A DNA stretch of 64,000 bases from Actinophytocola gossypii. Lineage in GTDB: Bacteria; Actinomycetota; Actinomycetes; Mycobacteriales; Pseudonocardiaceae. A program made the position numbers and the translations under genes. Shown here piece after piece: positions 1 through 7,270 of the stretch (the stretch's first letter is position 1; each line of letters opens with the position of its first letter). The notes under the pieces are model-generated. The model searched no databases, was not told the origin of the DNA, and saw only the letters and a list, made by a program, of their open reading frames with translations. The stretch spans positions 1 to 64,000 of the forward strand of contig NZ_JAFFZE010000032.1 of NCBI RefSeq assembly GCF_025165815.1. Reading direction: 5' to 3'.

Positions 1-410
1 AACGCCTCCGGGCGCTCCACCGCGAGCTGCTCGATCTCCACACCACCCTCGGCGGAAGCCATCGCCAGGAACGTCCGATTGGTGCGATCCAACAGAAACG
101 AGAAGTAGTACTCCTCGGCGATGTCCGAGGCCGGAGTCACCAGGACCCGACGCACGGTGTGACCCTTGATGTCCAGGCCCAGGATGTCCTCCGCGCGGGC
201 CTGCGCCTCGGCCGGGTCGGCGGCCAGCTTCACACCGCCCGCCTTGCCCCGGCCGCCGGTCTTGACCTGCGCCTTGATCACCACCGGGACACCGAACTCG
301 GCCGCGGCGTCGCCCGCGGCGGACGCGTCCTCGACGACTCGCTGACCCGGGCCGACGGGCACGCCGTGCCGGGCGAACAGGTCTTTTGCTTGGTACTCGT
401 ACAGGTCCAC
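1..410 (-). CDS. sucC: Succinyl-CoA synthetase (ADP-forming) beta subunit, N-terminal part
   Basis: Only the first ~136 codons are in the window; the gene runs off the left edge. The product begins [12 protein letters not shown] and continues with [19 protein letters not shown] and [14 protein letters not shown], which are the N-terminal ATP-grasp hallmarks of SucC. The enzyme interconverts succinyl-CoA and succinate with nucleotide phosphorylation in the citric acid cycle. The GTG start at 410 is chosen because GGAGG lies 9 nt upstream. It is divergent from the oxalate/formate-type carrier, and a GntR-type palindrome (462-477) sits between them, so this copy may belong to the oxalate regulon. 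Whether it is the only sucC of the genome cannot be seen. A malate-CoA ligase beta subunit is a less likely alternative. Confidence 0.92.
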   Translation of the reverse strand, partial: MDLYEYQAKDLFARHGVPVGPGQRVVEDASAAGDAAAEFGVPVVIKAQVKTGGRGKAGGVKLAADPAEAQARAEDILGLDIKGHTVRRVLVTPASDIAEEYYFSFLLDRTNRTFLAMASAEGGVEIEQLAVERPEA

Positions 411-461
411 GCGCCGGAGCCTCCAATTCAGGGCTGTGACCGGAACCACTCGGTGTTGTAG

Positions 462-477
462 ACTGTATGCAGTATGG
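462..477. promoter_or_regulatory. GntR operator candidate 1 (sucC/MFS intergenic)
   Basis: Reads ACTGTATGCAGTATGG. The GTATGC core and flanking bases recur at 2586-2601, 12413-12430 and 12595-12612, all in promoters of the same locus. The centre is 36 bp upstream of the MFS ATG and 60 bp from the sucC GTG. Assignment to the GntR protein at 2652 is inferred from position and from the usual FadR-family preference for short AT-containing palindromes. Confidence 0.6.
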
Positions 478-505
478 AACGCTCTTGTCCAGCCGGAGGC
501 CAGTG

Positions 506-1840
506 ATGAGGACCTCAACCAGCCCCGAAACGTTCGACTTCCTCGGCCGCACCTACTCCGTCGGCCCGGACGCCGAGACGATCCTCGGCCGCCGCAGGGA
601 GTGGATGCTGTGGTTGCCGTGGGCCGCGATGGCCGCGATCGGCATCCTGCAGTACGGATTCGGCTCCCTGGTGCCCGCGCTCACCCAACGCGGCTGGGCG
701 CCGGGCGACGTGTTCTGGCTGCTGGCGCTGTGGACCGTGTTCCAGGCCGGCGCCGGCTTTCCGGTCGCGTTCCTGCGCGAACGCGGCCGGATCGGGCCGC
801 GCAGCGCCATGATCGCCGGCGCGGTACTGCTGGCGTTCGGTCCGCTCGCCCTGGCGCACGGCTCGGCGCTCGTGGCCGTCGTCGGCTACTCGGTGCTCAG
901 CGGCACCGGCGCGGGCCTGGTCTACGCGACCTGCTCGTCGACGGTCGCCAAGTGGTACCCGGAGCGCACGGCCGCCAAGGTCTCCCTGGCGACCGGCGCG
1001 TTCGCCTACGGCTCGGTGCCGTTCGCGATCGCGTTCCTGTTCACCGCCGACGGCGGACCGCTGACCGGGATGCTCGTCGTGACGTCGGTGGTGATCTTCC
1101 TGGTGGTGCTCGGCGCCGGCGTGGTGCTGCGCGACCCGCCCGCGCACTGGTGGCCGCCGCAGGTCGACCCGCGCGAGTGGGCGCTGGACCGCACCCAGAG
1201 CCCGGTGAGTGCCGTGCGCCAGTACTCCCCCCGCGAGGCGATGCGCACCGGCGTGGCGCCGCTGATGTACCTGATCCTGTTCTGCGCCAGCGCGGTGTCG
1301 CTGTTCGACATCACGTTCCTTGCGACGCTCGGCACCCGGATGGACGTGGCGCTGTTCGTGGTCGCGATCGGGACCGGCGTGCTGCTCGGCACCAACGGCG
1401 CCGGCCGCGCGCTGGCGATCCGGGTGTCGGACCGGGTCGGCCGTACCCGCACCCTCGGCTGGGTCCTGGCGGTGCTCGGTGTCGGCCAACTGTGCCTGGC
1501 GAGCGCCGCCAGCACCGGCTCGGTCGCGATGCTGCTCCTGGCGACCCTGCTCGCCGGCACCGGCGGCGGCGCGTTCTACCCGCTGTTCGCGAGCCTGGCC
1601 AGGGAGTTCTTCGGCGACCAGAGCGCGGGCGCCCGCCAGACCCATGCCGCGGTGTACAGCGCGAAGGCGTTCGGCGGCGTGCTCGGCGTCGGCGTCGCCG
1701 CGGCCGTGGTGCCCGAGTGGGGCTTCACCACGGTGCTGCTGCTGGCGACGCTGCTCGCCGTCGGATCGGGCGCGCTGTGCCTGAAACTGCGCCAGCCCGG
1801 CCGCTTCCTGCCCGGCCTCCCGCCGCAGCGAACCGCTTGA
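506..1840 (+). CDS. MFS transporter, oxalate/formate antiporter (OFA) type
   Basis: A 444-residue, 12-helix major facilitator protein. The stretch [20 protein letters not shown] after the fourth helix resembles the signature region of the OFA family (OxlT-like), which exchanges oxalate for formate or imports organic acids. ATG 506 is chosen over ATG 467 because GGAGG (495-499) is correctly spaced and because 467 lies inside the predicted operator. The context (formyl-CoA:oxalate CoA-transferase and a ThDP lyase under the same operator motif) supports oxalate or a related small carboxylate as substrate. The family is broad, so the substrate is an inference. The 109 bp downstream of its stop hold no complete gene. 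Confidence 0.82.
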   Translation: MRTSTSPETFDFLGRTYSVGPDAETILGRRREWMLWLPWAAMAAIGILQYGFGSLVPALTQRGWAPGDVFWLLALWTVFQAGAGFPVAFLRERGRIGPRSAMIAGAVLLAFGPLALAHGSALVAVVGYSVLSGTGAGLVYATCSSTVAKWYPERTAAKVSLATGAFAYGSVPFAIAFLFTADGGPLTGMLVVTSVVIFLVVLGAGVVLRDPPAHWWPPQVDPREWALDRTQSPVSAVRQYSPREAMRTGVAPLMYLILFCASAVSLFDITFLATLGTRMDVALFVVAIGTGVLLGTNGAGRALAIRVSDRVGRTRTLGWVLAVLGVGQLCLASAASTGSVAMLLLATLLAGTGGGAFYPLFASLAREFFGDQSAGARQTHAAVYSAKAFGGVLGVGVAAAVVPEWGFTTVLLLATLLAVGSGALCLKLRQPGRFLPGLPPQRTA

Positions 1841-1949
1841 CCTCGGCCGTGGCCACGAGTCCGTCAAGCCGCGCGAGATCCTGCTGACCGGGCGATCGCC
1901 CGGTACGAGGAGGAACTGCTGGAACACGGGTACCGGGGGTGACGCCCGG

Positions 1950-2447
1950 TCAGGAAACCCTGGTCGTCGCGACGACCGGCACCGTTTCCGGATAGCGCGG
2001 GATGCACCCGAGCATGCTGTACCCGAACCTGTCCGGGCGATAGCTGACGGTGCCGGTGTTCGGGAACGTGAGCTGCGCGCTTCCGCTGAAGCGCAGCAAC
2101 TCGCCGGCCGGGATCGCCGGATTGGTCAGGTCCATCCGCACCTTCTCCACGCCGGCGCCCTCCAGCGCGACGTGGAACACGGCTTCGTACTCGCCGGCCG
2201 GAACCGGTCGGGTCGCCGGGTAGACGGTCTGCACGACGGTCGCCGAGATCGTCGCGGTCTGCCCCTGGTGTGCGGTGGCCGGCGGCGTGATCGTGACGTC
2301 GAACATCCTCGGGGAGATGACCGGACCGACCGAGCCGCACATGTACTCGACACGCGCGGTGCCCGCCGTCGCGGGAACGGTGCCGAGCGTCATGACACCG
2401 ATGACGACGGCAGCACAGATCGCGATCCTTCGAAGAAGCGATGACAA
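1950..2447 (-). CDS. Secreted hypothetical protein
   Basis: 165 residues from a TTG start at 2447 that has GGAGG five nucleotides upstream; no ATG or GTG gives a comparable N-terminus. The product begins MSSLLRRIAICAAVVIG and has a typical Sec signal with a likely cleavage after PATAGTA. The mature part is rich in beta-strand-forming residues and has two cysteines (YMCGSV and MLGCIP) that could form one disulfide. I do not recognise a named domain; similar small secreted beta-sandwich-like proteins are common in actinomycetes. It is divergent from gntR, sharing a 204-bp intergenic region with operator 2, so co-regulation is possible but unproven. Confidence 0.65.
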   Translation of the reverse strand: MSSLLRRIAICAAVVIGVMTLGTVPATAGTARVEYMCGSVGPVISPRMFDVTITPPATAHQGQTATISATVVQTVYPATRPVPAGEYEAVFHVALEGAGVEKVRMDLTNPAIPAGELLRFSGSAQLTFPNTGTVSYRPDRFGYSMLGCIPRYPETVPVVATTRVS

Positions 2448-2585
2448 GGCGTCCTCCAACCCACTCGGTTCGACACCAGAGAGCTTGGAAGCCGGTCGCG
2501 ACGGCACGCATCTCCGGCCGTGCCGCGGTGGTTTCGGTCACGCGCTGTGAACGTCCTCACGGCTGCCGGAAACGGACATCATGCC

Positions 2586-2601
2586 GCTGTATGCTGTAGA
2601 C
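2586..2601. promoter_or_regulatory. GntR operator candidate 2 (gntR promoter)
   Basis: Reads GCTGTATGCTGTAGAC, sharing CTGTATGC with candidate 1 and GTATGCTG with candidate 3. Its centre is about 58 bp upstream of the gntR start, which suggests autoregulation. It is the most degenerate of the four copies on its right half. Confidence 0.55.
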
Positions 2602-2651
2602 AACGGGCAAGAACCGTCCAGCCGCCCGCAGTCGACCTGATGGAGTCCAGC

Positions 2652-3395
2652 ATGCAGTCGAACGAGTTGCCGAAGGAACTGGCGGCTCGCCGGATCGACC
2701 GGCCGGTTCCCCTGCGTGAGCACGTCTACCAGGCGATGCAGGAGCTGATCATCTCGCGGCGGCTCGCGCCGGGTCAACACCTGGTCGAGAGCGAGCTGGC
2801 GCAGATGCTGGGCGTGTCCCGCCAGCCCGTGCGCGAGGCGCTGCAGTGGCTGAACAACGAGGGCTGGGTCGACCTGCGCCCCGGTTACGGCGCGTTCGTG
2901 CACGCCCCGACGCAGGAGGAGGCCGACCAGCTGCTGGCCGTGCGCCGCCTGCTGGAGAGCGAGTCCGCCCGGCTGGCCGCGCTGCACGCGGACGCCGAGG
3001 GCGTCGCGAAGCTGCGGGACCTGAACCGCCAGGGCGTCGAGGCCCTGGAGAACGACGACGTGGACACCGCCGTCGCGCTGAACGCCGCGGTACACCGCTG
3101 CGTCACCGAGCTGTCCGGCAACAAGGTGCTGCTGGACTTCGCCACCCAGGTGGACCGCAGGGTCCGCTGGTACTACACCCCGATCGCGCGGCAGCGCGGC
3201 GAGCAGTCCTGGCAGGAGCACGCCGCGCTGATCGACGCGATCGAGAACCGCGATGCGGACACCGCCGCCCGCATCATGGCCGAGCACACCGAGCGGACGC
3301 GCAAGTCCTACCTCGAACAGCAGGTGGAGGACGACGCCGACCAGCAGCTGATCGCGCTGCCGGCCCGCCGCCGCCGCAAGGCCTCCAAAGCCTGA
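2652..3395 (+). CDS. GntR-family transcriptional regulator, FadR/FCD subfamily
   Basis: 248 residues. Residues ~15-85 form a winged helix-turn-helix (LREHVYQAMQELIISRRLAPGQ, then LGVSRQPVREALQWL), and residues ~95-215 form the all-helical FCD ligand-binding domain with the expected Asp/His pattern (LNAAVHRCV, QEHAALIDAI, AEHTER). FCD regulators bind small carboxylates and normally repress a neighbouring catabolic operon. Start ATG 2652 has GGAG seven bases upstream; ATG 2640 is an in-frame alternative. A palindrome like those in front of the lyase operon lies in its own promoter, so I predict an autoregulated repressor of the oxalate locus. The C-terminus is strongly basic (ARRRRKASKA), an unusual tail. 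Confidence 0.88.
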   Translation: MQSNELPKELAARRIDRPVPLREHVYQAMQELIISRRLAPGQHLVESELAQMLGVSRQPVREALQWLNNEGWVDLRPGYGAFVHAPTQEEADQLLAVRRLLESESARLAALHADAEGVAKLRDLNRQGVEALENDDVDTAVALNAAVHRCVTELSGNKVLLDFATQVDRRVRWYYTPIARQRGEQSWQEHAALIDAIENRDADTAARIMAEHTERTRKSYLEQQVEDDADQQLIALPARRRRKASKA

Positions 3396-3411
3396 CAAGG
3401 CTCTTCCCGAA

Positions 3412-3430
3412 GGCGGCCACGACGGCCGCC
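3412..3430. terminator. Hairpin after gntR
   Basis: Arms GGCGGCC and GGCCGCC around a 5-nt loop, 17 bp after the gntR stop. There is no T tract, as is usual in high-GC actinomycetes, so termination strength is uncertain. Confidence 0.45.
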
Positions 3431-3503
3431 GGCCCCAGCACGCCCTGGTCCGCACCGACGCGACCACGGCGTCCCCGCGATGCCCGAAGGAGGTGACACC
3501 ACC

Positions 3504-3674
3504 ATGCGTAACTGGCTGACCAGGCGCCACGGCTTCAACGCCGACGGCCGCACCCTCGGCCTCGGCCTCGCCGCCGCGATGGAGAAGCAGCGCGAGCAGG
3601 CGACCCGCGAGGTCGAGGACTACCTGCGCGACAACACGTCCGAGGACCGTCGTGTGACGCCCACCTCGGCTTGA
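3504..3674 (+). CDS. Small protein, first of a tandem paralogous pair
   Basis: 56 residues starting MRNWLTRRHG, preceded by a strong AAGGAGGTG ribosome-binding site. The core ADGRTLGLGLAAAMEKQREQ, then TREVEDYLR, is repeated almost exactly by the next gene (3752-3937), which proves that both are real coding sequences. The protein is hydrophilic and probably two helices, with no signal or membrane segment. I do not recognise a named family. The function is unknown; its position between gntR and terC in the oxalate locus may be incidental. Confidence 0.7.
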   Translation: MRNWLTRRHGFNADGRTLGLGLAAAMEKQREQATREVEDYLRDNTSEDRRVTPTSA

Positions 3675-3707
3675 GCCGGTCCCGACCGGGTACCCAGAAG
3701 ATGGAAC

Positions 3708-3730
3708 CGAGCCGTGGTCCGTACGGCTCG
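3708..3730. terminator. Hairpin between the two small paralogous genes
   Basis: Perfect 8-bp arms CGAGCCGT and ACGGCTCG around the loop GGTCCGT. The same 7-nt loop sequence caps the larger hairpin at 3952-3988 after the second paralogue, so the gene and its hairpin were probably duplicated as a unit. It could be an attenuator, a processing site or a weak terminator. Confidence 0.5.
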
Positions 3731-3751
3731 TCTCCACAGGAGGTGAACACG

Positions 3752-3937
3752 ATGCGCAACTGGCGAGAGACCCTCAAGGCCCTCACCAGCTCTCCCCGCG
3801 GGCATCTGCCCGCCGACGGCCGCACCCTCGGCCTCGGCCTGGCCACCGCGATGGAGGCACAGCGCCGGAACTCCACCCGCGAGGTGGAGGACTACCTGCG
3901 CACGACCCCGCCGGAGCGGGTGAAGACCACCACCTGA
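3752..3937 (+). CDS. Small protein, second of a tandem paralogous pair
   Basis: 61 residues starting MRNWRETLKAL, with a strong AGGAGGTG ribosome-binding site. It shares ADGRTLGLGLATAMEAQR and TREVEDYLR with the upstream paralogue; the N-terminal linker and C-terminal tail differ. The duplication, the strong translation signals and the conserved core argue for a functional small protein, perhaps a structural or protein-protein interaction partner, but no function can be assigned. Confidence 0.7.
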   Translation: MRNWRETLKALTSSPRGHLPADGRTLGLGLATAMEAQRRNSTREVEDYLRTTPPERVKTTT

Positions 3938-3951
3938 CCGCGGAGGAGACC

Positions 3952-3988
3952 GGTGGGCCGGGCCATGGTCCGTATGGCCCGGCCCACC
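3952..3988. terminator. Bidirectional terminator between small gene 2 and terC
   Basis: Perfect 15-bp arms (GGTGGGCCGGGCCAT and its complement) around the loop GGTCCGT. It lies between convergent genes (stops at 3937 and 4006), the expected place for a shared terminator. Confidence 0.75.
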
Positions 3989-4005
3989 GTGCTTCGGCGA
4001 GTCGG

Positions 4006-4995
4006 TCAGTCGACCTCGGCGGGGTGTTCCTCCGGGGTCGGGGCGACCTCGCGGGTGCGGTCGTGGCGGACCTTGAGGAGGCTGGCGATCGTCGTGATGG
4101 CGAGGGTGCCGACGATGACGCCTAGGGACACCATGATGGGGATCTCCGGCGCCCAGGACACGCCGTCGTGGTGCAGGGCCTCCATCACCAGTTTGACGCC
4201 GATGAAGCCGAGCACCACCGACAGGCCGTAGCTCAGGTACACCAGCTTGTCCAGCAGCCCGCCGATCAGGAAGAACAGCTGCCGCAACCCCATCAGCGCG
4301 AACGCGTTCGCGGTGAAGACCAGGTACGGCTCCTTCGTCAGCCCGAAGATCGCGGGGATCGAGTCCAGGGCGAACAGCAGATCCGTCGTCCCGATCGCGA
4401 CCATCACGATCAGCATCGGGGTGACCATGCGGCGACCGTCCACCTTGGTCGTGACCCTGGCGCCGTCGTAGGAGTCCGTGGCCGGCAGGAAGCGCTTGGC
4501 CACCCGCAGCATCGCGTTCTCCTTGAACTCCTCCTCGTCGTCGGAGTGGGTCATCAGCTTCCACGCGGTGTACACCAGGAACGCGCCGAAGACGTAGAAC
4601 AGCCAGTCGAACCTGGTGATCGCCTCGTAGCCCACCATGATGAACAGGCCACGCATCAGCAACGCCAGCACGATCCCGATCGACAGCACCTTCTGCCGGT
4701 ACTGTCTCGGCACCGCGAACGACGACATGATGATCACGAACACGAACAGGTTGTCCACCGACAGTGAGTACTCGGTGATCCACCCGGCGAAGAACTCACC
4801 GCCGAACTGAGCACCCTCGAACACCAGGATCCCGAGTCCGAACAGGATGGCCAGTCCGACATAACACCCGATCCAGACCGTGCACTCCTTGAGCGACGGG
4901 TCCCGCGGGTTGCGCGAGATGAGATAGAAGTCGAAGCAGATCACCGCTGTCAGACCGATGATCGTGACCAGCCACAGCCACAGGGGGACGTTCAT
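4006..4995 (-). CDS. TerC/Alx-family integral membrane protein
   Basis: 329 residues with about nine hydrophobic helices. The TerC signatures are clear: EYSLSVDNLFVFVIIM with the acidic pair in a membrane helix, and TTDLLFALDSIPAIFGLT with a second buried Asp. TerC/Alx proteins export Mn2+ or support metal loading of exported proteins, and many are controlled by Mn-sensing leader RNAs. The 5' leader here carries a perfect 9-bp hairpin (5033-5061). Start ATG 4995 has AAGG upstream. It lies downstream of the Nramp-like gene and a small membrane protein, on the same strand, so metal homeostasis linked to this locus is plausible. Confidence 0.88.
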   Translation of the reverse strand: MNVPLWLWLVTIIGLTAVICFDFYLISRNPRDPSLKECTVWIGCYVGLAILFGLGILVFEGAQFGGEFFAGWITEYSLSVDNLFVFVIIMSSFAVPRQYRQKVLSIGIVLALLMRGLFIMVGYEAITRFDWLFYVFGAFLVYTAWKLMTHSDDEEEFKENAMLRVAKRFLPATDSYDGARVTTKVDGRRMVTPMLIVMVAIGTTDLLFALDSIPAIFGLTKEPYLVFTANAFALMGLRQLFFLIGGLLDKLVYLSYGLSVVLGFIGVKLVMEALHHDGVSWAPEIPIMVSLGVIVGTLAITTIASLLKVRHDRTREVAPTPEEHPAEVD

Positions 4996-5007
4996 CGCCT
5001 ACCTTTC

Positions 5008-5061
5008 GCCCGCGTGCGGGCACGACTCGCCAATGCGCCGCCGGTCACGATAGCGGCGCAT
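5008..5061 (-). promoter_or_regulatory. Structured leader of terC (two hairpins)
   Basis: In the 104 bp before terC there is a perfect 9-bp hairpin with arms ATGCGCCGC (5033-5041) and GCGGCGCAT (5053-5061), and, nearer the start codon, GCCCG/CGGGC (5008-5021). A Mn-type leader RNA would fit a TerC gene, but I do not see the conserved loop sequences of the yybP-ykoY class, so this is only a structured-leader call. Confidence 0.35.
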
Positions 5062-5099
5062 CGACGAGCTTCCCTCGGGGACTTGTCCAGACGTGCAGG

Positions 5100-5657
5100 T
5101 CAGCGGGCCGAGGTGGCTTTCCTCACACCACCACCGCGCGCAGCCTTCCTGCGCTCCTTGGCTTCGTACAGGATCCGCGCGTGCTCGGCGTACCGCAGGT
5201 ACACCTCGCGCGCCCTCGGGTTGTGCTCGGACACCCTGCGCCACCACCTCGGCGCCAGGCGCTCGTGCAGCCACAGGAAGCCGATCGCGAAGCCCGCGCT
5301 CACGATCCCCTGGTACGCCAGGAAACCCAGCGGATCCGGCGGCAGCCCCGCCTCACCGGTGAGCACCAGCCTGGTCAGGACCTCGTGCAGCAGCCGGGCG
5401 ACCGGGAACGCCACCAGCCAGTACAGCGCGGCCGGCGCGAAGCCGCCGAGCCGCACCCGCTCGTTGATCAGCAGCATCGTGTACCCGGCGCCGGCCAGTG
5501 CCAGCGGCACGGCCAGGGTCAGCGCCGACACCAGCGCCCAGCCGGCGGGCTGGCCGACGAACCCGGCCAACCCGCCGGCGGCGACACCGGCGACGAACCC
5601 GACAGCGAGACCGGGCAGGGTGAGCTCGGCCAGACGGTAGAGGCGCATCGCACTCAT
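5100..5657 (-). CDS. Hypothetical multi-pass membrane protein
   Basis: 185 residues with about four hydrophobic segments (residues ~12-35, 40-65, 75-95, 115-130) and a basic C-terminal tail (YEAKERRKAARGG). It starts 3 bp after the stop of the Nramp-like gene, so it is translationally coupled to it; an internal ATG at 5648 is an alternative start. No family recognised. The pairing suggests an accessory subunit of the transporter, which is an inference from adjacency only. Confidence 0.65.
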   Translation of the reverse strand: MSAMRLYRLAELTLPGLAVGFVAGVAAGGLAGFVGQPAGWALVSALTLAVPLALAGAGYTMLLINERVRLGGFAPAALYWLVAFPVARLLHEVLTRLVLTGEAGLPPDPLGFLAYQGIVSAGFAIGFLWLHERLAPRWWRRVSEHNPRAREVYLRYAEHARILYEAKERRKAARGGGVRKATSAR

Positions 5658-5660
5658 TCC

Positions 5661-7160
5661 CTAGTTCACCACTACGCCGAAGCGGAACAGGCTGTAGAAC
5701 AGCATGCCGAGGTAGAACACCGCACCGAACCCGATGATCGCGTTGGACCACCACCGGGGACGGATCGGTTTCGGCAGCATTCTGTTGTTCACCAACAACA
5801 ACACCACGCAGTAGGCACCCATGGCGAACGTGGACAGGAACGCCAGGATGTCCAGCACGCCGCTCGGCCCGTCCGCCGGTCCGAACAGCAGGATCAGGAT
5901 GCCGAACGTGATGACGCCCCACAGGAAGCCCGCGTACAGGTGGGACAGCCGGAACCGCCGCGCGCCCGGCACGTGGAAGTACGTCATGTCCGCCTGACCA
6001 CGCGAGAACGAGTCGAACAGGCCGAGGGTGGCGTTCAGCCCGATCAGCGCGATGAACCCGAAGAACAGCCCGCCGAGGACCGGCCCGCCGGCACTGGCGA
6101 ACGCGTCCGACATGGCCTGCAACGCCGCGTCCCGGTCACCGCCCTCGATCAGCCCCTTGACGTTCGGGTTCTCCCGCGCGGCCGCCTGGGCCAGCACGGT
6201 GAACGAGATCGTCACCAGCATCGTGATGCCCCAGAACAACAGCAGCGCGTCGAAGGTGACCCACTTGCGCCACCCGCGCCACTTCTGCATCTCCTGCGGG
6301 TTGTCGGTGTCGAACATGAACCCGCGGGCCGGCATCTCCTCCTCGTCCTTCGCCGACCGCAGGCCGCGGATCTTCGGCACGTGCGCGCCCATGCCGGCGC
6401 CGGAGTCCCGCAGGTGCAGCGTGTACCACATCTGCTGCATGCCGGACGGGCCGGCGAACGCGATCGAGCCGACCACGATCGGGAACCACGCCTCGGACAG
6501 CGCCTCGGACGGGAAGTACCCGAACGCGAACATGCCGCCCAGCGTGCTGGTCAGGTCGCCCCAGCTGCCGACGATCGACGCGATCACCGCGGTGCCGACC
6601 ACGAGCGTGCCGATCAGGATCGCCAGCACGTTCTCCAGCAGGTTGTAGATGACGCTCGCCAGGCTGAACAGGATCCCGACGAAGATCAGGGCGACGCAGG
6701 CGGTCACGACCCACGGTATGCCGGTGAGCTGCTCGAAGGCTGCCGCACCGGCGGATAGATGGCCCGGCCAGATGTAGACCAGGATCGCGGTGACGAAGAA
6801 GAACCACATCAACGGTTTGAACACGCGTGCCGCGCCGGAGAAGATGCTCTCCCCGGTCGCCATCGCGTAACGCGCCATCTCGAGCATCACCACTGCCTGC
6901 AGGGTGACACCGATCAGGAACAGCCATCGGATCTCCGGTCCGAAGACCAGCACCAGCCGCGGCCACATGTACGACTCGCCCATGCCGACCCCGAGCGCGA
7001 CCAGGAACACGGTCGGGCCCAGCAGGTGGATGGACGGCGGCGCATCCGGCAGCGGGCGAATGGGCATGGGTTCGAGCCCCCCGGCTCGCCATACCCGTTC
7101 CTCGCCCTCGACAGTGGCCTCACCACTGCCGACGGCGGGAGGGTTGTGAGAATCCACCAT
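5661..7160 (-). CDS. Nramp-like divalent cation transporter, non-canonical metal-site motif
   Basis: 499 residues and about 11 membrane helices with the Nramp fold pattern. In helix 1 the usual metal-binding DPGN is replaced by a GVGMGESYMWPR stretch, and the helix-6 segment reads SIAFAGPSGMQQMW rather than the usual A/MPH motif. Nramp homologues without DPGN include the Nramp-related Mg2+ transporters, so Mg2+ is a candidate substrate; that would suit the Mg2+/ThDP-dependent lyase encoded next to it. ATG 7160 follows GGAGG by four bases; GTG 7157 is close. The long insertion between helices (DEEEMPARGFMFDTDN) is also unusual. It is separated by 110 bp, including a hairpin, from the upstream acyl-CoA synthetase gene. 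Confidence 0.78.
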   Translation of the reverse strand: MVDSHNPPAVGSGEATVEGEERVWRAGGLEPMPIRPLPDAPPSIHLLGPTVFLVALGVGMGESYMWPRLVLVFGPEIRWLFLIGVTLQAVVMLEMARYAMATGESIFSGAARVFKPLMWFFFVTAILVYIWPGHLSAGAAAFEQLTGIPWVVTACVALIFVGILFSLASVIYNLLENVLAILIGTLVVGTAVIASIVGSWGDLTSTLGGMFAFGYFPSEALSEAWFPIVVGSIAFAGPSGMQQMWYTLHLRDSGAGMGAHVPKIRGLRSAKDEEEMPARGFMFDTDNPQEMQKWRGWRKWVTFDALLLFWGITMLVTISFTVLAQAAARENPNVKGLIEGGDRDAALQAMSDAFASAGGPVLGGLFFGFIALIGLNATLGLFDSFSRGQADMTYFHVPGARRFRLSHLYAGFLWGVITFGILILLFGPADGPSGVLDILAFLSTFAMGAYCVVLLLVNNRMLPKPIRPRWWSNAIIGFGAVFYLGMLFYSLFRFGVVVN

Positions 7161-7215
7161 TGGACCTCCAGTGTTCGGTGTAACTACCGCCTGCCTGCCT
7201 GTCGACCCCTGCCCG

Positions 7216-7244
7216 GGTGACCGCCGTCCGTCTCGGCGGCCACC
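7216..7244. terminator. Hairpin between acyl-CoA synthetase gene and Nramp-like gene
   Basis: Arms GGTGACCGCC and GGCGGCCACC pair with one mismatch around a 9-nt loop. It may partly terminate the lyase-frc-synthetase operon before the transporter gene, or stabilise the 3' end of its mRNA. Confidence 0.35.
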
Positions 7245-7270
7245 CCGTCGTGAAACGAATCCGTCCGTTG

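Noticed and set aside
515-1927. Long leftward frame opposite the MFS gene
   Set aside because: Composition (Arg, Gln, Gly, His) is that of an antisense frame, while the plus strand encodes 12 helices.
3971-4003. A further GntR regulon site around GTATGG
   Set aside because: It is part of the perfect terminator stem between convergent genes and lacks the GTATGC dyad.
4996-5099. yybP-ykoY Mn riboswitch before terC
   Set aside because: Hairpins are present, but I could not find the conserved loop sequences of that class, so only a structured leader is reported.
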